A stretch of 64,000 nt of DNA from Rosa chinensis (Eukaryota > Streptophyta > Magnoliopsida > Rosales > Rosaceae), in NCBI RefSeq assembly GCF_002994745.2, contig NC_037093.1:22703555-22767554 (forward strand). Reading direction: 5' to 3'. The translations under genes and the position numbers were made by a program. The notes under the pieces were generated by a model. It ran no database searches and was not told the DNA's origin. It worked only from the letters and a program-made list of their open reading frames with translations. Below, one piece after another: positions 23,797 to 33,845 of the stretch. Numbering within the stretch: position 1 is the stretch's first letter; every line of letters starts with the position of its first letter.

Positions 23797-25402
23797 TCAA
23801 AAACCAAGCATTGGAATCATAACAATACAATTATTTAAAATATATAACTCCCTAATTTTCCTAATCCTCATCTTCATTAGGAATCCAATTTGTGTTTGTG
23901 GGGTCATCCATATGGTTGGGGTTGGTGGATTCACCCGAAGAGAAAGGTGGGGAAGGGACACCACCGGTGAATGGTGGTTGTGGGAAGCCACCGGGGAAAG
24001 GAGATTGTGGATAATACTCACCGGGGAATGGTGGTTGTGGATAGCCACCGGGGAAAGGAGGTTGTGGATAACCACGGGTTGTGGATAGCCACCAGAGAAA
24101 GGAGATTGTGGATAATACCCACCGGGGAATGGTGGTTGTGGGAAGCCACCGGTTGCATCTTCAGCTTCTTTCTCTGCAATTTTTTTTTGTTTTCTTTGCC
24201 AGTAATTCTTTTTGGTTGGCGTCATCTTACTTGTGTCCATCTCCATAATACGCTCTTCCCTCTCTTGAATTTTGAATGCCTCGTTTCGCATATCCATTTC
24301 CAAGCGTATATAATCTCGTTGTTGTTGGTCACGGAGATGTCGAGCATATTCCTCATCACGTTTCTCCTTGGCAGACATCATTGATGTTTGGTTCATTGCT
24401 ATAGTCTCCATAGCGGATGTCAGAGGACTGGAATCATTACATGCTTTCTTTCCTTTCCGAAAAGCTTCTTTGGCAGCCTTCTTTCCTTGAGGCCTCACCG
24501 AAGGATTGGGAGTTGCATCGGCGTTTACCTCATCTGCATCTATGTCCAACTGGACATGAGAATCAGGAACGGATTGTTGTGTGTGCATCCGTTGAGTTCC
24601 TCCCCTGGAGGTTCCTCCAGCCGAAGAGGAATGGTTTGGAATGTCATCAAATTGTTGAAACCCCTTAACAATCTCGTAACATTCTAAACTAATGAAATCA
24701 CCTTTTTTTTCTTTTCCTTTCGATTTGGTCATCGCAGCTCTCCACAAATCTTGTGCTTGACGTCGCTATTTAATTTAAACAAAAAAGTATAAATCTATTA
24801 GTACAAATATAAACGAGGTACAATGTATCAACCATTTAAGTATAAATTGGTATAATGTATAATTTAAATAAAATGAAGTATAAAGTTTGATTATAAAGTA
24901 CTAATTTGAAGTTAAATTATCAACTAAATTTTAATGTATGAACTAATAATTTAAAGTATAATTATCAACAAAATATTTCAACTAATAATTTAAAGTAAGA
25001 TGTATCAACTAATTAAATTTTAATATACACTAAAAGAATCATAAAAATTAAAATTCGTGTTACACTACAAATTCATACCTCATCAATCATATTCGCACCA
25101 CTCTTGTACCAAATTTTCGCTTGCCTTAATGCACAATGCCAAGCATAAAGTTCGACTTTCAAGGTTTTCCACCTCCCTTGAAAAGCTTGCAATGATCGGA
25201 CATATCCATCCCAATGTTCTGCATAGTGTTGGCGTACCTCTATCCATAGATCATCTTTTCTTCGTTCCGTACCCTTTGCCGGATCTTTGCTAACATCCTT
25301 CCAAGACTTGCACAATTGAATGTCTTCACTAGTTTGCCAACGTGTCCCGTCAATACTTGGATCTCCTACGGGTTGGACAATCGTATTGCCTCGTACACTC
25401 AT
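23797..25402 (-). CDS. PIF/Harbinger ORF1: Myb/SANT-like DNA-binding protein, two exons
   Basis: Exon 1 runs 25402-25079 and encodes a Myb/SANT-like trihelix (TRWQTSEDIQLCKSWKDVS, then LWIEVRQHY, then FQGRWKTLK). The donor is GATGAG/GTATGA. Exon 2 runs from 24765 (acceptor AATAG) to 23797 and begins RRQAQDLWRAAMTKSKGK. It continues with a basic and charged region (KKAAKEAFRKGKKA), a helical stretch resembling NAM-associated C-termini, and a Pro/Gly/Tyr-rich tail. The intron is 313 bp and the frame is kept across it. In this superfamily the Myb-like protein works with the transposase at the TIRs. The GGYPQ-type tail is built of short DNA repeats (23960-24150). Its frame is open although its partner is dead. 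Confidence 0.82.
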
Positions 25403-26000
25403 ATTGGAATAAAAAAATTGTAGAGTATGAAAGCTATGAGGAGAAGGAACAAAAAATTTTGAGGAAGAAAGATGATTTTTTTAGTGTGAGAAGTAAAATA
25501 GGAGGTGAGGTATTTATAGGAAATTGTGGTTATTTTTTTTTGGTTACCGTTGTAATATAACGGTTAGTATTTTTTTTTTTTTTAAACCTCTTGTACCAGC
25601 CGTTAGATCCCTTGAAGGCTCAAAATCAACGGTCCAGATCTGTGGACCGTTGGCTTCAATTTTCAAAAGCAAACCAACGGCTACACGCCACGTCATAAAA
25701 CCACATGCCACAACCGGACAAAATCCGGCCTCCCACGCACTGCAGCCTTTTCTCCGCTAGAAGACAACCGAGTGGCATGCACTCCACCTTCCTGGCGCGT
25801 CTCCCCTCAGCTCATCTTTTTGGGCCAGCTGGAGGCCTAGGTCACGGGCTCGGGGAGGAAGTTGCCCGAGCTGTTGTCTTGGGTCACCTACTGTTGGGGA
25901 AGCCCAGCTCGGTGGAACGGTGAACAGTGATATTTTGGTGACTTCAGTCACCTTTTGACGTGGTGCCCGGGCACCACACGCCCCGGTGAACTTGCCCTTA

Positions 26001-27300
26001 ATGGGGAATTAAACCTGCTACAGCAAAGAAACAAATTTGGGTATTTTAGTCGGCATTTCGATTAATCAAAACCCATTGAAAAGAAATACGAAAGATGGAA
26101 GCTTTACCCAGTTCGTAATTATAGCATCACGGGCATGAAACCCGCTATTTATACAGAGCCAGGCTTCAGGTTTCCCTCTCCAAAGCGAACTGCAAGATTT
26201 AGCTTCCATCTCCAAACACGATTTGTACCAGCTCGAGGCAACTACGAAAGATCCCAGCTTTCTGATGTGAAGACAAGGGTCTATCAGTTTGGTCTCACGG
26301 GTGGAGCGGGCTTTGCAATTGGGCCTGAAGCGAAATAAAGCTAAAAGGCCTAAAACAATGGGTGTCCAAAACAGTCTATAGTTGGTTGAATCAAATTCCA
26401 AAGTCCCCTTCAAGACAGTTTATCTCAATGTTCGGGCCTGGCCAATTTCGTTTGTCAACAACACAAAAGCCATTAACACGGCCCAGTACGAGATTCAACA
26501 CTTCGAGTGCCCAGATTAAATTTGGGCGTCCGCAGAAGAAGTACATTTGACGGATTCAAAAATAAATATATGTACATCTGCAGACACAAAAATTCTCCCA
26601 ACACTAGAAATACAAATTCATCTGAACTAGAATGGTTTGATCCCTTTACAGGGTATGTAGGCAATCTAGTGACCCAGTCGATGCAACCACAGATCCAAAT
26701 AGAATCCCTGACTCTACCAATCAAATTCAGCCAATCCTAAATTGAATCACTAACTCCAGTCAAATTCTCCCAATACCAAAAATACAAATTCCTCTGAACT
26801 ACAATGGTTTGATCCCTTTTCAAGGGAATGTAGGCAATCTAGTGACCCACTAGATGCAACTGCAAGTCCAAACAGAATCTCTGGCTCCACCAGTCAATTT
26901 CATCCAATCCGAATCCTTGACCTCACCAGTCAAATTCATCCAAACACCAAAAAGGTCAAATCATTCCCAAAATGACCTCAGACACGAATCGAATCCCTGG
27001 TTCACTTACACCAAATTCGTCCAAATACTATTCACATTCTAAAAGCAATACCCTCCAATGAGTCATTCACTCATTGGAATTCTTGAACTATGAGTGGCTT
27101 GATCCCTCTCCAAGGGTACGTAGGCAACCCATTCAAATATCCGGGTGCAGCCGCAAAAACAAACAAACACACATCCACAATTGGTTTCTTCATAAATGGA
27201 ATAAAATGGTGTTTCCCTGTGACAAGATATTGTAATTAAGAGACACATTCTATCTTGAATGGGTCGAACCCGAACTAATTAAAACTCTATTCACTAAATG
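26001..27300. mobile_element. Probable Tat-type LTR debris with repeated module
   Basis: A module built around TTTGATCCCTT..AGGG.ATGTAGGCAATC occurs at about 26625-26677, 26797-26850 and, in a diverged form ending GGGTGCAGCCGC, at 27088-27155. I associate this wording with LTRs or leaders of Tat/Ogre-type elements. No intact frame or LTR boundary was found. With the 19.4-21.6 kb debris it may be one old element split by the Harbinger transposon. Confidence 0.4.
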
Positions 27301-27364
27301 AATACGAGTGAAATTATGTTGAGTGACATTTACGCTCACTATGTGCAATTTTTACTCAACAGCC

Positions 27365-27545
27365 CTACCCGGCCCTTTCAACCCTAGAGGATCCGGCTTT
27401 TCGGGCGGGTGAAGGTTAGCATATTCAAGCCCCGGCCCTACCCTACCCCATCCTAAATTTTGTTGACTTTGATTAGGCCCGGCCTGGCCCTGCCCTAAGC
27501 CCTAAAATTTAGGGTAGGGCCGGCCCTAGCCCGGTCCATCATGAC
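27365..27545. repeat. GC-rich dispersed repeat (GGCCC-rich)
   Basis: The words CCGGCCCT, GGCCCGGCC and GGGCCGGCC recur. The stretch is partly self-complementary (GGGCCGGCCC). It resembles the islands at 17525-17655 and 55910-56035 in composition. Confidence 0.35.
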
Positions 27546-27963
27546 CCCTATCTCTGTATAAGTGACAAAGGGAGAGAGGGCAAAATTGTCCCAAAATAAA
27601 CAAAAATTAATAAAAAAATAACTTAATTGGGTATTAGGGCAAAAAATATATAATTTGTTGGGTAAGTGGGCAATCTTATAAGATGTTTGGGTAAATGGGG
27701 TTAGTGTCGCTCAAATTTGGGTAAATGGACATTTTCCCTAAAAAAAATTGCTTCAAATTCAATTTTATAACCCAGTGTACTTATATATCTAGAAATTGAA
27801 ATCATGAAGTTATATAAAAAGAGAAAATAAGTTGGTGGTAAGTAATTCATGTATATGATAAAAAAAAAGAAAAAGTAATTGATCCCTTATGAATAAGAAT
27901 GATTTCTTCCCTCTTCTCTATAATATGTCCTTAAAGTTTGATATATTATATACATATAGGGAG
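27546..27963. other. Gene-free AT-rich stretch
   Basis: It contains repeated phrases such as GGGTAAATGGACATTTTCCC and poly-A runs. No coding or RNA signal was recognised. Confidence 0.35.
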
Positions 27964-28005
27964 GGGTGGTTCTAGCTGGACCTCAAAATTTGATATTTGG
28001 ACCTC

Positions 28006-28216
28006 TGTTTTAGGGAATCAGAAATTGAGAGATAATCGTTGTAGTATTCTCATTGATAATAGGGACCTCTTTATATAGAGGATTACAATGCATAGAGATA
28101 GAATCAAACAAGGAAAGAGAATCTCTAGATTCTTCTAATTTGAACCCTATTACCACTAGGTCAAGTAACCTAGAGTTTAGATTAAACACAAATAGAGATA
28201 GAGATATCCTTAAACA
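28006..28216 (-). repeat. Copia 1, 3' LTR
   Basis: A 211-bp LTR with TG...CA ends. The minus-strand TATA box CTATATAAAG lies in CCTCTTTATATAGAGG (about 28067-28082). Confidence 0.9.
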
Positions 28217-28299
28217 CTCCCCCTTGTGTTGTCCAAACGCGGTGCTTCTCTCGTTGCCTCGTTAAAAACCTTGCCGAGTAACAAAAACCCAGTGGGACA

Positions 28300-29290
28300 A
28301 AAATAACCTCGGTTTAAGGGGAAAAAGAGCACAACACATCCTTCACGATTCGAGACGAACAAGTAGACATCTCCCCCTGATGTCTGTGCCTCCCCCTGAT
28401 CACTACGATCATGGGAGTTTAGATAATTTCCGCAAGCCAATTCTTGCTACATGTTTCTCGATCGTGGATTTGGGCAATGACTTAGTAAACAAGTCTGCCT
28501 CATTGTCCTCAGATCGAACCTAGTTCACTTTGATCTCGAGGAGAGTCTGTTGTTGCTGATTATGCTTGGTGTTATCGCTTTTGATGTAGCCTTGCCTCAT
28601 TTGTTCAAAACAAGCAGCATTATCCTAAATGCTCGTAGGCTCATCTGTGGTAGACTTCAAACCACAATTGTTCGAACATACGTAATTATGGATCCAATCC
28701 ATATACATTCACGAACCACTTCGTGAAGAGCAATGATATCTGCATTGTTCGAAGATATAGCGACTAGGGTCTATTCTGTAGACCTCCAAGATGTCACGGT
28801 CTTTTCCCATTGTGAACACTTGACCGGATTAGGAATGACCTTTGTGTGGGTCAGAGAGATACCCAACATCAGCAAAACCTTCCAAAACACATGTCATTTT
28901 GGGATGGGGGTAGTGGACGCAGGCCAGTGTTGGCGGCGTACCTGGTGTGTGATGGGTCCGAATCCATCATCTCTTTGTAGGGATAGAACAAGCCCATATC
29001 AATCCTACATCTCAAATATCGAAAGATATCTTTTACACCAATCCAATGGAGTCGCATTGGCGCAGAGCTATATCTAGCTAACAAGTTCACAACATATGAG
29101 ATGTCCAGTCTTGTGCATTGGGATAAGTACAATAATGCGCCTATTGTACTAAGTAAAGCACTTCTGCCTCTAGCAAATTTTCGTCATCATCCTTTAGACG
29201 AAGAGGATCCTTTTCAGGATCAAGATTATGGACGATCATGGGGGTGCTTGAAGGCTTGACCTTGTCAAAATGCCTAAGCATCTATCGACA
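28300..29290 (-). pseudogene. Copia 1 RT C-terminus and RNase H region, decayed
   Basis: On the minus strand from 29282 the wording [14 protein letters not shown] leads to [19 protein letters not shown] and [13 protein letters not shown], the RT-RNase H linker of copia elements. Stops and frame slips interrupt it. The upstream RT core (to about 30000) is too decayed to read. Confidence 0.75.
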
Positions 29291-30049
29291 CGATGCTCAA
29301 GTTCTAAACCGAGACATAATCGTGTTCTCCCAAAATCCTTCATCTCAAACTCGGATTTCAAGTGTTCAGCGGTTTCCCTTAACTCTTTAAGGGCTTCTAA
29401 TGAAGATCATGTCCAACATGAACCGCGATAGAATCCAAAACTTGTTATAGAAACGCGTGGGCATATCCCTTCCCAATCAAGTAGTCACTTTAGTGAGTGT
29501 TTCAATCTTATTGTAAACGCGCTCCATGGTCTAGAGCCTTTTGACTTGGGTAAATGAAGTTCACCATGAACCTTCATGTATATTCCGTATCTAGATCCCC
29601 ATAGAGATCCGTAGTGGCCACATTTGTAAGCTGCATGTTCAGTTATTCAGAAACTACCAAACTGACAAGGTAGTGGAGTGCAATGACATCCATTACGAGA
29701 GAATATGTCTCATCGTAGTCGATTCCAGGGCGTTTTGTGAGAAGCCTTGCACCATAAGGCGAGATTGCCATCTCTTTTTCTCATCATGCTTTCTAATGAA
29801 GACCCATTAGTCAATAGGTTTTATGTCAGGAGGTGTTGGCATTACTGGCTCAGAAAACCTTCCTCTTCGTTAGAGAATCCATCTTAACCTGGATCGCATC
29901 TTTCCATTTAGGCCAAATCTCTCTACATTGGCATTCATTCATCAAAGGAGCATGGTTCGATGTCATCAGACTCAACGAACTCATGCGCAACTACATCATT
30001 AATCATGATGGAGTTTCTATCCAACGTCTCATGTACACTAGTGTAAGTT

Positions 30050-31246
30050 TCATAAAGCTCTATATTCTCGGGAATAGGTTTTGACGTTGAGGCGTCCCCC
30101 AACGATAACCATAACCCGGAAGATACTCATGAGACAGATTTTGAGTGTCGATGATCGAAGGATTGGTTTGTGCCAAGGTATCCTTTGAACCCACGGGCCT
30201 CCCACGCATCCTAGCTTGGGCCATGGCCTATAACACCAGAGTTCCACTTTCTTTGGCATTAACGCCATGCCTATCTCCGTGTAGGGTGGCGCTACGTCCT
30301 CTCGTAGGGACGTCTTCCTTACAGGCATGTTTGCAGCATATTTGTGTGATCTCGTCACTTTAATAGGGATCAAGATGAGACATAGTGGGGACAGACCACG
30401 ACAATTCCTGTCATTCCTGTTGAACATCTTGTGTTCTTATCTCCCTCGAACGACGGAAGATTGTTTCATCAAAGTGACATCCGCAAATCTAGCGGTAAGG
30501 AGATCGCCTTGCAAGGGCATTAAGTGGCGGATGATTGTTAGAGTCTCAAATCCAACTAAGTTGCCCATTCGTCTGTAAGGACCTAGCATAGTGCGCTGTG
30601 GCGGCGCAATAGGTACATAAATGGCTCACTCAAAATGTGCGTAATTTCAAAATACTTGTACCCAGTCACTAGCTATAACGCAGGGGTACAGTGAGTGGCG
30701 GTAGGTCGTAGACGAATTAGCATAGCTGCATGCGATATTGCATCACCTCAAGCAGATATAAGGAGAGTGGTGCGCATTACCAATGTCCAGACTATCATCG
30801 TAGTCGTTTCCGCGAGACCAATTGGGTGTGTACATGGGAATATGATGTCCAACATCAGTCCCAATGCAATTACCATCGAAAGTCTTCGATGTAAACTCTC
30901 CAGCATAGTCAAATCCAATTGACTGAATATGATGATTTGGGGAGTGAGCCTATTGTCATATGATATGTGCTAGAAGTGTAGCATAAGCAGCATTACAAGT
31001 GGAAAATGGCACGACACGCTACCAGCGTGTTTGCTTGTCAACCAACATCATGAGATATTTAAACGTCCGCAGGTTGGTTGAATCAGTCCATAGAATCCCC
31101 CATGGATTTGAAATGAGTATTTTCATATCCTTTGCATAGGACGGTCTCAGTCCTAAGTTCCTGAAGGAACTGGCTTTGCAAAATGAGCGAGAGGCTTTAG
31201 AAGCAACCAATGAGATTTTTGGTTGGGCCTGAGCAAAGGAACTCAT
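30050..31246 (-). pseudogene. Copia 1 integrase region, decayed
   Basis: Pieces such as WGILWTDSTNLRTFKYLMMLVDKQTRW match the start of the copia integrase core, where FRYFMVLVD-like wording is usual. Several frame breaks follow. Comparison with copia 2 (58500-59410) supports the call. Confidence 0.65.
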
Positions 31247-32086
31247 CTCCGTTCTCTACATGCATTTTCGCATGGAATCCGTTGGCTATTCATAGGGCAA
31301 TTTACCCTAAGAGCATAGAAAAGCTCGTAAGTAAAAGGGAGTTATAAAGACGAGAACTCAACTTTTATTAATAAGCCAAACGGAATTACATCATAGTTTC
31401 TTTTAACCAAAGAAAATCTAATCCAATAAACTAGTTAATGCAAAACAATGGTAGTCGTCTAACTTCTTTCGGTAATTCCAATGTAAATGTGACCAGGTGA
31501 GTAGAGAGATGTCGGTGGAGCAAAGCTCGCTTAAGTACCACTTATCTCAAAACCTTTCTAGACATCACTTTTACATTGAGTACGCCTACTTTGAAGAAAG
31601 ACTAATATCATTGGCATCTACTACAAAAGTAATATGGCAATGGCCTACATCTCTTGGAAAATAAAAAGACTTAATCAAAATCGCCAGTTTCTGGGTCTTG
31701 ATCTTTGTAGTCTTCCACCCTTAGATCGAGATCTCCATCTTGATCTTCTTGTTCCATGTAATTTGCTACCCTTGCTTCACGATACTTCTTGTATGCTTTT
31801 GCAACATTCTGGGGTGCTGTACATGCTTTGGCCCATTGTTCAGTTGATCCAAATCGAAAACAAACATCATTATGGTCAGGCTCCCTTGATCGAGGCGCTA
31901 TTGGGGGGCGATTTGGACGACCTATGCTCTTGGTGGCATTACCACCATGGTAGGAGGCTCCGCCTCTCTCACTCTCTTCACACGTTGAGCTCTACGGTTC
32001 CGTGCATGCCTCTCTTGGTGATTTCCTTCCTCTTTAGGGCGAACATATGGACCAGAATGTCCAGAATTGTCCCTACTCTTAGGGTT

Positions 32087-32761
32087 TCACTCCTTACATC
32101 CTCCATTGGGGGCGCGACTATAGTTAGACTCCGGAATAGACTTAGTTCCCACGGGTCTAGCATTATAGTTCTTCACAAGAATATTGTCGTGCTTTTCAGC
32201 TACGTTCATGGCGCCAATGAGCTCATGAAACCTTGTGATACGTCCTGCATTTACATCAATCCGATAATTCTTTGAAATCATCAGTGCAGAGACGGGGAAG
32301 GTAGAGAGAGTCTTCTCGATCAACATCATATCAGTTATGGCATGGCCACAAAACTCCATTAGAGACTTGATACGAAGAGCTTCCAAGTTATAATCAAGCA
32401 CAGACTTGAAATCACAAAAGCGGAGGCTATGCCATCGCACTTCTAAATCCGGAAGCAGGGAGTCACGAACGTTGCCAAATCGCTGCTCAAGTTCTACCCA
32501 TAGCTTTCTTGGGTCTTCCTCATTGAGGTATTCATTTTGGAGCGCGTCATTCATGTGCCTTGTCATGAGAATTATGGCTTTAGCTTGTTTTGCTTCAAAA
32601 GCAGTAGCTTGCTCAATGGAGAGCACGTTCTGACCAGGCTCTTGGATGGCTCCCAGAAGTCCATCAGCCTTGAGATGTTGGCGCACATCTCGGACCCACC
32701 TATGGTATCCTGCGCCAGTTGTCTCTAGTGGAACGAAGTTCAACTTGTTCAGGTTATTCAT
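32087..32761 (-). pseudogene. Copia 1 gag
   Basis: The frame begins at the ATG at 32761 (MNNLNKLNFVPLETTG), chosen because the copia 2 copy starts at the same place and the upstream in-frame residues match leader sequence. It has the copia gag signature (YHRWVRDVRQHLKADG, DPRKLWVELEQRFG, GRITRFHELI). It ends at an in-frame TGA after GGCKE. Downstream on the same strand the CCHC zinc knuckle (about 31860-31830) has lost its second Cys (CFRFG) and its His. Confidence 0.88.
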
Positions 32762-33230
32762 CCTGAAAAACAACACAAGATTAGGGTTAGTTTCGGAGCG
32801 AAAAAGGCTACCACGAAAAACTATTAAATTTCTGAGCGTAGTCGCCTCCAAGAAATTAGGAATTTTCTGAGCGCAGTCGCTTCCAAGAAAATCCGATTCC
32901 AAGAGGGGTTTTGGATTAGATCAAAACAACGATGTATGTGGTCGATCGTTTTCTTCTCAACAAACTCTAAGTTTGGAGGACTCTACAAGCTCCAAGCTTG
33001 GAGTGAGCACGAACCCCCACAGTTCGGCTACTGGTCTCCCCTATGAAGAAGAAAGGGGGGGTAGGAGAAGGGATAATGGAAGTCCTCGAGAAAAGAAGAA
33101 GAAATTGAAAAACTTCAAAAACGGGAATTTTTAGAAAAGTTTACCTTGAAAAATTGCCGGAAATCTTGACCGGAATAGTTGGCTGGAAAAATGTCATTGG
33201 AAAAGTGGCCGGAAAATGGTTGACCGGGGT

Positions 33231-33303
33231 GCTGACGTGGCAGATCGGAGCTGACGTGGCAGAGCGGTGCTGACGTGGCAGATCGGTGCTGACGTGGCAG
33301 GGC
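33231..33303. repeat. Exact 19-bp tandem array of GCTGACGTGGCAG in the copia 1 leader
   Basis: GCTGACGTGG starts at 33231, 33250, 33269 and 33288, a period of exactly 19 bp. The motif contains an ACGT core, as bZIP/TGA sites do. It lies between the 5' LTR and gag. Confidence 0.85.
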
Positions 33304-33765
33304 TGACTGGTTGGGCTTCGGGCCTATTTCATCCTTCTGGGCCGTGGGCTGGTCCTTTGCTTCTGGGCTTAGGGCTGCTCCGTTGCTTGGGCTGGGCTCT
33401 GCTTCTGCCTCTCTTTTTTTTTCTTTTTTCTTTTCTGCCGGTTCGGTTGCAGTCTTTTCTGGTGGCCGGTTCAGATGTTTCTAGGCCGGTTGCGGTGGTT
33501 ATTTTTCAGGTTCCAGCAATCTGGGTTTGAGGCGTTGCAGGTGATGGAGTACGGATGTCAGAGGCGGAGGAAAAGGCCTTAAACCGGGCAGAGGGGTTCC
33601 TGGTACTTCTGAGGGCCGGTTCAGTATTTTTCCGGCCGGTTCTTGGGGAGGTGCCGCCGGTTCTGGACTCCTGGGGTCGAAACTTTCAAGGTGGGTGGTG
33701 GTGGTTTCTTGGATTTGAAAGCTACAAATTTAGGACTTCAGGGTTAGGGCTTCGTGCTGATAACG

Positions 33766-33845
33766 TGTTTTAGGGAATCAGAAATTGAGAGATAATCGCT
33801 GTGTATTCTCATTGATAATAGGGACCTCTTTATATAGAGGATTAC
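33766..33845 (-). repeat. Copia 1, 5' LTR, left part (R/U5 side with TATA box)
   Basis: The first 80 bp of the LTR as read on the plus strand, ending in attac, which is the gypsy target duplication. The minus-strand TATA box is at 33825-33840, directly beside the break. Confidence 0.9.

Larger units (their letters stand above)
21641..25997. mobile_element. PIF/Harbinger transposon with both ends and TTA duplication
   Basis: The left end is GAGCAAGTTCACC at 21641. The right end, complemented, is GGGCAAGTTCACC at 25997. TTA flanks both sides (21638-21640 and 25998-26000), the three-base target duplication typical of PIF/Harbinger. The element is 4.36 kb and holds the two expected divergent genes: a DDE transposase (plus strand, 22235-23625) and a Myb/SANT-like protein (minus strand, 25402-23797). 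The transposase is broken, so self-mobilisation is not expected. Confidence 0.9.

Noticed and set aside
31634..32275. 213-codon plus-strand frame
   Set aside because: It is a shadow on the opposite strand of the copia 1 gag region.
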